Counted from the first letter of the stretch, positions 55,275 to 64,000 are shown. The stretch is 64,000 bases of DNA from Proteiniphilum acetatigenes DSM 18083 (GCF_000380985.1 NZ_KB905694.1:1-64000); one strand, 5' to 3'. The notes: a model not told the origin generated them from the sequence alone. Program-made: numbers and translations.

Positions 55275-55371
55275 ATTTTTAATTAAAAATGAAAAACTAA
55301 AAGCTTCTATCCTCTATCCTGCAAAGCACATTATCCCTTTTCTAATCTTTCCACCTTTCCACTTTTCCACC
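55275..55371 (-). repeat. Modular leader tract before ugd
   Basis: On the minus strand: AAGGTGGAAAAGTGGAAAGG, TGGAAAGATTAGAAAAGGG, a GATAGAGGATAGAAG repeat and CTTTTAGTTTTTCATTTTTA just before the ugd ATG. The same order (G/A-rich block, then TTTTAGTTTTTC block) is found before gldK on the other strand. Confidence 0.6.
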
Positions 55372-56595
55372 TTACTGTTGGAGTTTCTTTCTCAAGTTAT
55401 TGACGGGATAAAGCACTGTCAACAGGCTTATCAAGCTCACAACCGCAAAGGCGATCACCACATCCGTCATTTTGACGATCACCGGATAGGCATCAATAAT
55501 ATAAGCACCAGGCGTATCACTTAACTGAAGTAATCCGAAATGTTGCTGCAATAAACATAATGACAATCCGGTAATTATGCCGGAGATGATACCGATAAAC
55601 GAAATCAACCATCCTTCGTACAAAAAGATACGTGATATCAATTGTTCGGATGCTCCCATATTCTGCAGGCTTTTGATATCGTCCCGTTTCTCCACGATCA
55701 GCATTGAAAGCGAACCCACCAGATTAAAAACAGCAATCAACAAGACGAATACCATGATAAGGAAGGTCACCCATTTCTCAATTTGCATCATCCGGTACGA
55801 TTCTTTTTGTTGTTGATACCGGTCTTCCACAAGAAAATTATCTCCCAGGATACGTTCTATTTCACGCTTCACTCTGTTCACCGAGACGTTGGGGTCCAAT
55901 TTGATATCCAGTGACGTCACCTGGTTTTCATACTCAAAAAGATCCCGCGCCAGTTGAATAGGAATGATAGCCATTTGTTCGTCATATTCCGGGGAATTGA
56001 GGCTGAAAACGCCACCAATCTGAATGTATGCTCTAGTGAATGCTGCAGCCGGGTTAGCCAGGTTTACCCTTACATCACGTTTGGGTGCATATATTTCAAT
56101 GGGATTGATAAAACCGGGACGCGCGCCAAGTGTCATTGCCAATCCGGAACCCAGCGTAGTATAGTCCACCACATCTTCGCGCAGGTTAAATGATCCCTCC
56201 AGTAATAACTTCTCCATGTCGGTCATCAACTTAAACTCCTCCGATACTCCTTTCATCAGCACCGGAACCTGACTTTCGCCGAACATAAAAAGGGCATTCT
56301 CTTCCAGTGATTCGGAAATGATCTGTATGCCATTTACCTGTAACGCCTTCTCAAATTCCGGCGTATGATAATCAAACACTTTTCCCTCTTTCACCGTAAT
56401 CTTCAGATCGGGATCGAAAGCATTGAACGTACCCTCCACAATACCTCCGAAACCATTAAAGATAGAAAGTACGCATACTATAGCCGCAGTAGCGACAGCG
56501 ATACCGCATACCGATATAGCGGAAATCACGTTGACGACATTGTGTGATTTCTTTGAGAAGAGATATCTGCGCGCTATGAAAAAGGAGACGTTCAC
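55372..56595 (-). CDS. LolE/LolC-type ABC transporter permease
   Basis: A 407-residue FtsX-like permease. N-terminal helix (about 20-47), a periplasmic domain (50-270) and three C-terminal helices after about 275, ending with an LLTVLYPVNNLRKKL tail. The layout is that of LolC/LolE, which extracts lipoproteins from the inner membrane with LolD. No ATPase is nearby. It follows rbfA on the same strand, 11 bases on. Confidence 0.87.
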   Translation of the reverse strand: MNVSFFIARRYLFSKKSHNVVNVISAISVCGIAVATAAIVCVLSIFNGFGGIVEGTFNAFDPDLKITVKEGKVFDYHTPEFEKALQVNGIQIISESLEENALFMFGESQVPVLMKGVSEEFKLMTDMEKLLLEGSFNLREDVVDYTTLGSGLAMTLGARPGFINPIEIYAPKRDVRVNLANPAAAFTRAYIQIGGVFSLNSPEYDEQMAIIPIQLARDLFEYENQVTSLDIKLDPNVSVNRVKREIERILGDNFLVEDRYQQQKESYRMMQIEKWVTFLIMVFVLLIAVFNLVGSLSMLIVEKRDDIKSLQNMGASEQLISRIFLYEGWLISFIGIISGIITGLSLCLLQQHFGLLQLSDTPGAYIIDAYPVIVKMTDVVIAFAVVSLISLLTVLYPVNNLRKKLQQ

Positions 56596-56606
56596 CGGCC
56601 GGGATT

Positions 56607-56945
56607 TTACTGGTCTTTCAATAGTCTGTCGATATTTTCGATATAATCGAGCGAGTCATCCACATGAAACGTCAGTTCAGGGATCACCCGCAATTGGTTT
56701 CTTAACCGCTTGCCCAGGTCGTAACGGACGGTCTTCACATTTTCATTGATATTTTTAACCAACTCTTCTGCTTTTTCCGACGGAAACACACTCAGATAGG
56801 CATGGGCGATACCCAGGTCGGGCGATACCCGTACGTTGGTTACCGAAATCAATACGCCCTGCATCTTTTTGGCATCCAGCAGAAAAATCTCACTGAGTTC
56901 TTTCTGTATCAACCGGTTTACTTTTTGTTGTCTGTTCGTATCCAT
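56607..56945 (-). CDS. rbfA: Ribosome-binding factor A
   Basis: A 112-residue KH-like protein of 30S maturation, starting with RQQKVNRLIQKELSEIF and carrying the DLGIAHAYLSVFP and IPELTFHVDDSLDY segments. Between the O-methyltransferase (7 bases) and the LolE-type gene. Confidence 0.95.
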   Translation of the reverse strand: MDTNRQQKVNRLIQKELSEIFLLDAKKMQGVLISVTNVRVSPDLGIAHAYLSVFPSEKAEELVKNINENVKTVRYDLGKRLRNQLRVIPELTFHVDDSLDYIENIDRLLKDQ

Positions 56946-56952
56946 GCTATTG

Positions 56953-57585
56953 TTATTTTTTTCTTATCAATGTCAATCCGTCGCGGAGAGGCAGGATCAC
57001 CTTCTCCACCCGGTCGTCATCGGCCAGTTTCCTGTTAAAATCCAATATCGCTTGGGTTGCCCAATCGTTACTTTTCACCTCTTCTATTACTTTTCCGTAC
57101 CAAAGGGTGTTGTCGACCAGGATAAAACCCCCTTTCCTGATCTTCGGGAGGGTATCTTCGTAATGAAGACAATAATCTTCCTTATCGGCATCAAGGAAAG
57201 CGAGATCGAAACTTTCATCCGGAAAACGGGAAAGGATATCCAACGCATCACCAATATGAAGGATAATCTTGTTTCCGTGCTCAGACTGTGCAAAATTATT
57301 GCGTATCCGATCCTCTAATTCATCATCAATTTCAATGGTGTGAAGTTCACTTCCTTCTACGAGGCCTTCTGCGAAACAGAGAGCTGAATATCCGACAAAA
57401 GTACCGATTTCCAGTACCCGCTTCGGACGGATCATTTGCGTGATCATTTTCAGGAAGCGTCCCTGCAGATGCCCGGAAGTCATGTTTCCCTGCAACAGTT
57501 TCACATGCGCATCCCGATCGATCTTTTTCAGCACCTCCGGCTCCGCATCTATATGGGACAGTATGTATTCTTCTATTTTGCTCAT
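56953..57585 (-). CDS. Class I SAM-dependent O-methyltransferase (COMT-like)
   Basis: A 210-residue methyltransferase of the catechol O-methyltransferase-like family. SAM loop VLEIGTFVGYSALCFAEGL, metal-binding DLAFLDADKEDY and ILVDNTLWYGKV. Small phenolic substrates or TrmR-like tRNA modification are both possible for such proteins. Confidence 0.88.
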   Translation of the reverse strand: MSKIEEYILSHIDAEPEVLKKIDRDAHVKLLQGNMTSGHLQGRFLKMITQMIRPKRVLEIGTFVGYSALCFAEGLVEGSELHTIEIDDELEDRIRNNFAQSEHGNKIILHIGDALDILSRFPDESFDLAFLDADKEDYCLHYEDTLPKIRKGGFILVDNTLWYGKVIEEVKSNDWATQAILDFNRKLADDDRVEKVILPLRDGLTLIRKK

Positions 57586-57696
57586 TCGATACTACTTTTA
57601 GAATTACTAATTACCAATTACAGATTTATCGTGCGAACCTCATTATCTTATTATATTGGCACATTAGCATATTAGTCCCATTGGCACATTAAATTG
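57586..57696 (-). repeat. Modular leader tract before the O-methyltransferase gene
   Basis: On the minus strand: TTTAATGTGCCAATGGGACT, AATATGCTAATGTGCC, AATATAATAAGATAATGAGG and then AATTGGTAATTAGTAATTC, the same order as in the SDR leader. Confidence 0.6.
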
Positions 57697-59169
57697 CTAC
57701 ATTGTATAATCGGGTAGATTGTATTTCTCTTTCGCTTCGAGAATTCTCCAGACATCTATGATTTCCAGATAGGTCGTTCCTCCGGTTTCACCGAAACTTC
57801 CTCCCAGGTAAGCTACTCTATCCTGAGACTGGATCGTCTTCTTCCCGAGCATTTGATTAATCGCTTCCGTGAAATAGGCTCGCCGGCTCTCCTTGGTATT
57901 ACCATCCCCTTTTCCTTGCTGAAATTCTGCCCAGATACCGTATGACAGTGCCAACTCACGTGCCAGTCGCTTGGTAGTGGTAATAGCGTAAACGGGACTC
58001 TTTCCCCGGAATGCAGCCAATACCCTGGCAGTCCTGCCGGTGTGACTGTCAGTCACAATCGCCTTTACATTCAGGATGGCACACGATTTCACTGCCTGCT
58101 TGGCGAGAAATTCGGTAACCTCACGATTATCATCAGGATCATAGGGTACCCGGATATCATTCTCCGACAGTTTGGTCAGTTCTGCCTCATAGGCTGTCTT
58201 TGCCATGGTACGTACCGCCTCTACCGGATACTTACCATATGCTGTCTCACCGCTAAGCATTACTGCATCGGTGCGATAATAGATTGCATTGGCGATATCG
58301 GTAATTTCCGCCCGTGTAGGACGTGGATTATTGATCATGGAATGCAGCATTTGAGTAGCTACAATAACCGGCTTCTTATGATGAATGGCTTTTCTGATCA
58401 GCACACGCTGTATACCGGGTATTTTCTCCTGAGCTACTTCTATTCCCAGGTCTCCACGGGCGATCATAATACCATAGGCTGCTTCCAGTATCTCGTCGGC
58501 ATTATCCACACCTTCCTGATTCTCTATCTTGGCAATAATTTTGATAGGGCTCCGCAGCGCATCCAGTATTTCCTGTACAGCTTCTACATCCTCCTTATTT
58601 CTCACGAACGAATGAGCCACAAAATCCACATCGTGTTTTGCGGATAATTCGAGAAATTTCTTATCGCGATCAGTAATTGCAGGAAGGTTGATACGCACAC
58701 CGGGAATATTCACACTCTTGCGGCTACCGATCACCCCGTCATTTTTGGCGCAGCAGAGCAGATAATCGTTCGCAACCTCGATCACTTCCAAATCTACTTC
58801 TCCGTCATCAATCAGGATATCATCCCCCACATGCATCTCTTCGGTAATATTCCGGTAGGTGATATATACTGTATCTCTTGAAGAGATGCCCTCCGGATTT
58901 CCTACAATTCTTATCTTGTCTCCAATTTTCAATTCAATAGGATTTTCCAACACCGTAGTCCGAATCTCCGGGCCTTTGGTATCTACCAATATCGCGATCT
59001 GATCAGAAACTATCCGTACATTGTTAATAATATTGAGAAACCCTTCTTCATCAAGATGGGCAGAATTAAGCCTTACCACATTCATTCCGGCATCGAATAA
59101 TTGTTCTAAAAAAGGTACATCACAACGTTTATCAGAAATAGTGGCAATAATTTTCGTATGTTTATACAT
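57697..59169 (-). CDS. pyk: Pyruvate kinase
   Basis: Last step of glycolysis, making ATP and pyruvate. The 490-residue protein has ILVDTKGPEIRT, the catalytic lysine in IAKIENQEGVDNADEIL, and GIMIARGDLGIEV with the C-terminal allosteric domain. It supplies pyruvate to the pyruvate:ferredoxin oxidoreductase encoded nearby. Confidence 0.96.
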   Translation of the reverse strand: MYKHTKIIATISDKRCDVPFLEQLFDAGMNVVRLNSAHLDEEGFLNIINNVRIVSDQIAILVDTKGPEIRTTVLENPIELKIGDKIRIVGNPEGISSRDTVYITYRNITEEMHVGDDILIDDGEVDLEVIEVANDYLLCCAKNDGVIGSRKSVNIPGVRINLPAITDRDKKFLELSAKHDVDFVAHSFVRNKEDVEAVQEILDALRSPIKIIAKIENQEGVDNADEILEAAYGIMIARGDLGIEVAQEKIPGIQRVLIRKAIHHKKPVIVATQMLHSMINNPRPTRAEITDIANAIYYRTDAVMLSGETAYGKYPVEAVRTMAKTAYEAELTKLSENDIRVPYDPDDNREVTEFLAKQAVKSCAILNVKAIVTDSHTGRTARVLAAFRGKSPVYAITTTKRLARELALSYGIWAEFQQGKGDGNTKESRRAYFTEAINQMLGKKTIQSQDRVAYLGGSFGETGGTTYLEIIDVWRILEAKEKYNLPDYTM

Positions 59170-59258
59170 ATATATATGTTGATTTGTAAATTTATTGATG
59201 TGATAATTTGTTGATTAATCAATAAATCATTGAATTATCACATCATTTAATCATTTTA
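59170..59258 (-). repeat. Modular leader tract before pyk
   Basis: On the minus strand: ATGATTAAATGATGTGATAA, then an inverted pair TTTATTGATTAATCAACAAA, then ATCACATCAATAAATTTAC and the pyk start. GATGTGATAAT occurs here in both directions, so a local hairpin is possible. Confidence 0.55.
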
Positions 59259-59684
59259 TTATCTTTTATCGCGAACCAAAGCATTCAACGCCAAACGATA
59301 GGAATCGGTACCAAAACCGGCAATAACTCCAAGGCAGACAGCCGACAGCATAGAGTGATGACGGAACTCTTCCCGCGCATACACATTGGAGATATGCACC
59401 TCTACTACCGGAGCAGAAACCGCCTTGATAGCATCGCGAATAGCTACAGAGGTATGAGTATAACCTCCTGCGTTGAGGATAATACCATTACTTTCAAATC
59501 CGGCTTCCTGTATCTTGTTAATGATTTCGCCCTCTACATTCGATTGGAAATAGTCGATCCCAATACCTGGATTATCGGCCCGTAACTGCTCCAGATAGTC
59601 GCCGAATGTCTGACCACCATATACTTCCGGTTCCCTGACACCCAGCAAGTTGAGATTCGGGCCGTTGATGATTTGGATTTTCAT
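59259..59684 (-). CDS. aroQ: Type II 3-dehydroquinate dehydratase
   Basis: Third step of the shikimate pathway. The 141-residue protein has INGPNLNLLGVREPEVYG with the catalytic tyrosine, NAGGYTHTSVAIRDA with the catalytic histidine region, and EVHISNVYAREEFRHHS. Dodecameric in the family. Confidence 0.96.
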   Translation of the reverse strand: MKIQIINGPNLNLLGVREPEVYGGQTFGDYLEQLRADNPGIGIDYFQSNVEGEIINKIQEAGFESNGIILNAGGYTHTSVAIRDAIKAVSAPVVEVHISNVYAREEFRHHSMLSAVCLGVIAGFGTDSYRLALNALVRDKR

Positions 59685-59787
59685 AACTGTTCATCTTTTT
59701 TAGCCGCAAAGATACATCATTATTTTTAAACAACCGGGGGTATCACAATAAGTGATACCCCCGGGAGTATAACAGCTATATTGTTAT

Positions 59788-62700
59788 TTAGTTCGCTTCA
59801 TCCGCTGTTTCTGTTACCGGCACAGCAAACGATGCTTCAGCCATCCGCCGGTAAGAGCGGTACCGCCATTGTGCATTCTCTTTCGCAGCTGCAAAAAGCT
59901 CATCGGCTTCCCGCGGGAATGACTTCATCAACTGGGTATAACGGACTTCTCCGAGCAGGAAGTCTTTAAATCTACTCCAGTCCGGCTCTTTACTGTCGAG
60001 TTGGAACGGATTCTTTCCTTCTTCCTCAAGACGCGGGTCATAGCGCCACAGGTGCCAGTATCCGCATTCTACTGCAGCTTTTTGTTCAGACTGGGCGTGT
60101 CCCATTCCTCTTCTTAAGCCGTGACTGATACAGGGAGAATAGGCAATCACAATTGAAGGACCGTTGTAAGACTCGGCCTCCTTAATCGCCTTCAGTGTTT
60201 GTGCCTGGTTAGCTCCCATGGCTACCTGTGCTACATATACATATCCGTACGTAGCAGCAATCATACCGAGATCTTTTTTGCGTATCCGCTTTCCGGCAGC
60301 AGCAAACTTGGCAACCGCAGCGATCGGCGTCGACTTGGATGATTGCCCTCCCGTATTGGAATAGACTTCTGTATCAAGTACCAATATATTGATATTCTGT
60401 CCACTTGCCAGTACATGGTCGAGACCACCGAATCCTATATCATAAGCCCAACCATCACCTCCGAATACCCAGATTGACTTCTTGGACAAATATTTCTCAA
60501 GTGATAGGATCTCTTTTGCGATCTGGTTACCTGCCCCGGTGAGAGATGCAACGATCCTGGGGGCCAACTCTTTCGACACATCGGCATCCTCTCCGTTATC
60601 GATCCATTGACGGAACAGTTCTTTCTGTTCTTCGGTGAATTCTCCCGATGCGAGCCCTTTTTGCATTAAGTCCCGGATACGGTTACGCATACTCATATGG
60701 GCAATTGCAAAACCATATCCGTATTCAGCATTGTCTTCGAAGAGCGAGTTGGCCCATGCCGGCCCTTTACCTTCTTCATTTTTGGTATAAGGTGTGGCCG
60801 GGGCAGAAGCGCCGTAGATAGAGGAACAACCGGTGGCGTTGGCGATCATCATCCTTTCGCCATAGAGTTGTGTAACCAGCTTCACGTAGGGTGTTTCTCC
60901 GCAACCTGAGCAGGCACCGGAGAATTCAAACAACGGTGTGGCAAACTGGGAATTCTTCACATTCAGTTTCACATCTACCAAATGTGCTTTACTGGTCACA
61001 TTATCCACCATATAATCCCAGTTTTTCTGGTTGTCGTACTGTGTGGCGATTGGCACCATTTCAAGCGCCTTTTCTCCTTTCTTGCCGGGGCATACATCCA
61101 CACAATTACCACAACCGAGGCAATCGAGCACATCGACCTGAATACGGAAACCCATATCGGCAAACTGCTTGCCCTGTGCTTTCAGGATTTCCACATCTTC
61201 TCCTACACCTTTCTGTTCTTCCTCATCGAGAACAAACGGGCGTATGGTAGCGTGGGGACATACATAAGCACACTGATTACACTGGATACATGTTTCCGGC
61301 TTCCATACCGGCACACTCACCGCTACACCGCGTTTCTCGTAAGTGGTTGTACCCATCTCCCAGGTACCGTCTTCACGGCCGCTGAAAGCAGATACGGGCA
61401 GACCGTAACCTCGCTGTGCATTTACCGGGCGTACTACCTTCCGGATAAATTCAGGTGCATCGTTGGAGGTATCGGCAACAGTCTCAATAACAGCCCATTC
61501 CATAGGCACTTCCACTTCTTCCACGTCACCTCCACGGTCGACCGCCGCATAGTTCATTTTCACCACCTCTTCCCCTTTTCTTCCATATGATTTCACAATG
61601 AATTTCTTCATCTGCTCCACAGCAAGTTCATAAGGAATAACGTTGGATATTTTAAAAAATGCCGATTGCAGGATGGTATTGGTACGATTACCCAATCCGA
61701 TCTCTTCGGCAATTTTCGTAGCATTGATGATATAGAACCTGATATTGTTTTCAGCAAAATACTTCTTTATATGATCAGGCAGATGATTGCCCACTTCTTC
61801 TTTAGCCCATACCGAGTTGAGAAGGAATGTTCCGTTCTTTTTTAATCCTTTGGTCACATCATACAGATGCAGGTAGGCCGGCACATGGCATGCTACAAAA
61901 TTGGGTGTATTCACCAAATAAGTCGAACGAATAGGATTATCTCCAAAACGAAGGTGAGAACAGGTAAATCCGCCCGACTTCTTGGAGTCGTAAGCGAAGT
62001 AAGCCTGTACATATTTATCGGTATTATCACCGATAATCTTGATAGAGTTTTTATTAGCTCCGACAGTACCATCCGATCCCAATCCGTAGAATTTGGCTTC
62101 GTAGGTGGTCTCATCTATAGTGATCTCTTCTTTCAAAGGAAGTGATTTGAATGTCACATCATCTACAATACCGATAGTGAAATCGTTTTTCGGTATATTC
62201 ATAGAGAGGTTCTCAAAGACCGATACGATCTGTGCCGGAGTGGTGTCTTTGGATGAAAGGCCATAAATCCCTCCCACAATTTCAGGTGCACCCTCTTTTC
62301 CATAGAAGGAATCCTTTACATCAAGATAGAGCGGCTGTCCGGCAGCACCCGGTTCTTTGGTCCGATCGAGTACGGCGATACGTTTCGCCGTTTCCGGAAT
62401 TGCCGACAAAAACGCTTCGGCCTTAAAGGGACGATAAAGATGAACGGCTACCATTCCCACTTTCTCCCCTCTTTCGTTAAGGTAATCTACTGCTTCACGA
62501 ATAGTTTCCGTTACAGAACCCATGGCGATCACTACTCTCTCAGCTTGCGGATCACCGTAATAATCGAATAGGCCGTATTTACGGCCGGTCACAGCAGCCA
62601 GTTTTTCGAGGTATTTTTCCACAACACCTGGTACTGCATCGTAGAACGGGTTGGAAGCTTCGCGTGCCTGAAAATAAATATCATCATTTTGAGCCGTACC

Positions 62701-63354
62701 TCTTGTAACAGGATTATCAGGATTCAATGCCCGGTCACGGAATGCCTGTAAAGCTTCCCGGTTAATAAGGGGTGCCAGATCGTCGTTCGATAAAGCCTCT
62801 ATCTTCTGGATTTCGTGTGATGTACGGAATCCGTCGAAGAAATGGAGAAAAGGAATACGGCTTTCTATCGCAGCCAAGTGTGCTACGGCCGCCAGGTCCA
62901 TCACTTCCTGTACCGATCCGGTAGCAAAAAGTGCGAAACCGGTAGGCCTTGCAGCCATTGCATCCTGGTGGTCGCCGAAAATAGAAAGGGCGTGTGAAGC
63001 CAATGCACGTGCCGAAACGTGAAATACGCCGGGGAGCAACTCTCCCGCTATTTTGTACATGTTGGGGAGCATCAACAACAGCCCCTGAGAGGCAGTAAAA
63101 GTGGATGTAAGTGCACCCGCCTGCAAAGAGCCATGTACAGCTCCGGCAGCCCCGGCCTCCGATTGCATCTCCTGCACCAGTACCGGCTGTCCGAAAATAT
63201 TTTTTCTTCCGGCAGCCGCCCATTCATCCACATATTCGGCCATAGTGGAAGAAGGGGTTATCGGGTAGATCGCAGCCACCTCGCTAAACATATACGCGAT
63301 GTGAGCGGCGGCCTGATTACCGTCGCAGGTTAAGTAAGTTTTTTGTTTTGCCAT
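59788..63354 (-). CDS. nifJ: Pyruvate:ferredoxin (flavodoxin) oxidoreductase
   Basis: Oxidatively decarboxylates pyruvate to acetyl-CoA and reduces ferredoxin in fermenting cells. The 1188-residue single-chain enzyme carries domains I-VII, including the FGQPVLVQEMQSEAGAAGA region, two 4Fe-4S clusters in the insert (CIQCNQCAYVC and CLGCGNCVDVC) and the TPP-binding GDGWAYDIGFGGLDHV near the C-terminus, with NTGGQ. Its 5' region shares a 533-base gap with the divergent trehalose gene. Confidence 0.97.
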   Translation of the reverse strand: MAKQKTYLTCDGNQAAAHIAYMFSEVAAIYPITPSSTMAEYVDEWAAAGRKNIFGQPVLVQEMQSEAGAAGAVHGSLQAGALTSTFTASQGLLLMLPNMYKIAGELLPGVFHVSARALASHALSIFGDHQDAMAARPTGFALFATGSVQEVMDLAAVAHLAAIESRIPFLHFFDGFRTSHEIQKIEALSNDDLAPLINREALQAFRDRALNPDNPVTRGTAQNDDIYFQAREASNPFYDAVPGVVEKYLEKLAAVTGRKYGLFDYYGDPQAERVVIAMGSVTETIREAVDYLNERGEKVGMVAVHLYRPFKAEAFLSAIPETAKRIAVLDRTKEPGAAGQPLYLDVKDSFYGKEGAPEIVGGIYGLSSKDTTPAQIVSVFENLSMNIPKNDFTIGIVDDVTFKSLPLKEEITIDETTYEAKFYGLGSDGTVGANKNSIKIIGDNTDKYVQAYFAYDSKKSGGFTCSHLRFGDNPIRSTYLVNTPNFVACHVPAYLHLYDVTKGLKKNGTFLLNSVWAKEEVGNHLPDHIKKYFAENNIRFYIINATKIAEEIGLGNRTNTILQSAFFKISNVIPYELAVEQMKKFIVKSYGRKGEEVVKMNYAAVDRGGDVEEVEVPMEWAVIETVADTSNDAPEFIRKVVRPVNAQRGYGLPVSAFSGREDGTWEMGTTTYEKRGVAVSVPVWKPETCIQCNQCAYVCPHATIRPFVLDEEEQKGVGEDVEILKAQGKQFADMGFRIQVDVLDCLGCGNCVDVCPGKKGEKALEMVPIATQYDNQKNWDYMVDNVTSKAHLVDVKLNVKNSQFATPLFEFSGACSGCGETPYVKLVTQLYGERMMIANATGCSSIYGASAPATPYTKNEEGKGPAWANSLFEDNAEYGYGFAIAHMSMRNRIRDLMQKGLASGEFTEEQKELFRQWIDNGEDADVSKELAPRIVASLTGAGNQIAKEILSLEKYLSKKSIWVFGGDGWAYDIGFGGLDHVLASGQNINILVLDTEVYSNTGGQSSKSTPIAAVAKFAAAGKRIRKKDLGMIAATYGYVYVAQVAMGANQAQTLKAIKEAESYNGPSIVIAYSPCISHGLRRGMGHAQSEQKAAVECGYWHLWRYDPRLEEEGKNPFQLDSKEPDWSRFKDFLLGEVRYTQLMKSFPREADELFAAAKENAQWRYRSYRRMAEASFAVPVTETADEAN

Positions 63355-63489
63355 AATTATATGATGATGTTACTATAAAATTGCAATCCTTAGTTTAGAT
63401 ACTTCTCAATAGTTCAATTACATCAGGCACTTTGAGTCGCCTTGCTCCTCGATTTTCAATTCTGCGTTCGGCAAAGTAAATAAATTTAC

Positions 63490-63620
63490 TCTGCTCTCAC
63501 TTAACGAAATAGTTCTATGCTCGACATAGTAAAAACAAGTTTTTCCTCTGTACTCACTTATCGAAAACATTCAAACAAGTTTGTCTTTTGCTCGTATTGC
63601 TTATCGAAAACGTTGTAATC
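63490..63620 (+). repeat. Dispersed repeat, copy 2, with extra subunits
   Basis: 63490-63572 aligns over 83 bases with 10114-10196 (71 identities counted by hand). Two further degenerate CTTATCGAAAACGTT-type subunits follow up to 63620, giving at least three tandem subunits. The rest of the 533-base gap between nifJ and the trehalose gene holds the nifJ leader, two palindromes and module-type sequence. Confidence 0.7.
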
Positions 63621-63733
63621 TGAACAACGAAATTACTATAAAAAAGTGGAAGCAACAAACCATACTGTTTTTTTGTTCACGAACGATTTGATAAAAAAAG
63701 AATCTAAACAGAAAAAATAAGTTAAATTTTAAT

Positions 63734-63757
63734 CTTTCATGAAAGTATAACGTTATA
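63734..63757 (+). promoter_or_regulatory. Two adjacent 12-bp palindromes before the trehalose gene
   Basis: CTTTCATGAAAG (63734-63745) and TATAACGTTATA (63746-63757) are both perfect palindromes and are exactly abutted. They lie about 130 bases before the start at 63888 and could be an operator pair. No -7 box was clearly resolved here. Confidence 0.45.
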
Positions 63758-63887
63758 ATTAATATACTAATGAGTCAATAAATCAATGTGCCAATTTAAT
63801 CATGTGATAAGGTGGGAAAGTGTTTTTCACTTTTCATTTTTAATTTAAATAGTCATGGCTCTTGATTTGAAAAGTATTGAATAAAAT
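63758..63887 (+). repeat. Modular leader tract before the trehalose gene
   Basis: ATACTAATGAGTCAATAAA, AATGTGCCAATTTAATC, GTGATAAGGTGGGAAAGTG, then TTTTTCACTTTTCATTTTTA on the sense strand. Here the GGTGGG block comes after the TGCCAAT block, an exception to the usual order. Confidence 0.5.
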
Positions 63888-64000
63888 ATGAAGATAATAA
63901 TAATTGCTAATAGATTACCTGTTAAAATTGAACGGGAAGAGAAAGGGTTTTGTATCGTCAGAAGTGAAGGGGGGCTTGCCACAGGCCTCGGATCATTAGA
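63888..64000 (+). CDS. Trehalose-6-phosphate synthase (OtsA-like), N-terminal fragment
   Basis: The last 113 bases encode MKIIIIANRLPVKIEREEK, followed by IVRSEGGLATGLGSL, which matches the N-terminus of GT20 trehalose-6-phosphate synthases (the GGLxxGL loop binds UDP-glucose). In Bacteroidetes this gene often encodes a fusion with trehalose phosphatase, but that part is outside the window. Confidence 0.8.
   Translation, partial: MKIIIIANRLPVKIEREEKGFCIVRSEGGLATGLGSL

Noticed and set aside
1-64000. tRNA, rRNA or CRISPR loci
   Set aside because: None of the gaps shows a tRNA T-loop, rRNA conserved cores or direct repeats with unique spacers.

Overview
The window looks like chromosomal DNA of a member of the order Bacteroidales, probably a Dysgonomonadaceae-type fermenter (Proteiniphilum/Petrimonas-like). 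This placement is an inference. It rests on the type IX secretion core (PorP-family protein, GldK, GldL, GldM, GldN), a MurF-alanine racemase fusion, promoters with a -7 box of the form TAnnTTTG, GSCFA, DUF3078, DUF4834 and DUF5063 proteins, pyruvate:ferredoxin oxidoreductase, and M56 peptidases fused to TonB C-terminal domains. I saw no rRNA, tRNA or CRISPR array.

Layout. 1-1255: the end of an IS21-type insertion sequence has cut a TPR-protein gene. 1429-5043: a BlaI repressor with two M56/TonB sensor-like genes and a palindromic operator. 5143-7253: serC and serA. 7496-13171: recR, a small membrane protein, a GNAT enzyme, a Sua5-type enzyme, a CLC channel and fmt. 13174-20374: a DUF3078 protein, two genes each broken by a single-base loss (an M28 peptidase and a DUF6263-like protein), LemA with two TPM proteins, and miaA. 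20521-30717: lysA, a glycosyltransferase, an HtrA protease, the primary sigma factor, an OmpA porin, MurF-Alr and a GSCFA protein. 31171-33499: an rRNA methyltransferase, a 3'-5' exonuclease and a DUF5063 protein. 33851-40495: rimP-nusA-infB, an OmpH/Skp chaperone and murI. 40501-47793: a lipid region with CvpA, psd, pssA, an alpha-oxoamine synthase, a threonine-synthase-like PLP enzyme, an SDR and a VOC protein. 47847-53898: the type IX secretion core. 53958-63354: UDP-glucose dehydrogenase, a LolE-type permease, rbfA, an O-methyltransferase, pyruvate kinase, aroQ and pyruvate:ferredoxin oxidoreductase. A trehalose-phosphate synthase gene begins at 63888.

Two things stand out. First, about fifteen gaps between genes are filled by a shared set of short, locally duplicated sequence modules. 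They lie mostly on the sense strand of the downstream gene and often in the same order: a G-rich block at the upstream stop codon, then GTGATAAT or AATGTGCCAATG blocks, then CTTGAATCTTAAAT or CACTTTTAGTTTTTC blocks, then a start-proximal AT-rich block. I know of no named family for this. Second, the alpha-oxoamine synthase, the threonine-synthase-like enzyme and the SDR together match the three enzyme classes of sulfonolipid (capnine) synthesis, and they sit directly upstream of the type IX secretion core.

How the genes may work together. SerA and SerC make O-phosphoserine, the likely substrate of the putative cysteate synthase. Pss and Psd make phosphatidylethanolamine in the same lipid block. 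LolE, OmpH/Skp, HtrA, OmpA and the type IX secretion genes all serve the outer envelope. Other items worth testing are a candidate small RNA on the minus strand near 30.9 kb, a promoter-plus-terminator leader before rimP, a long imperfect hairpin before ompH, a G-quadruplex-capable leader before fmt, and an 83-bp dispersed repeat present at both 10.1 and 63.5 kb.
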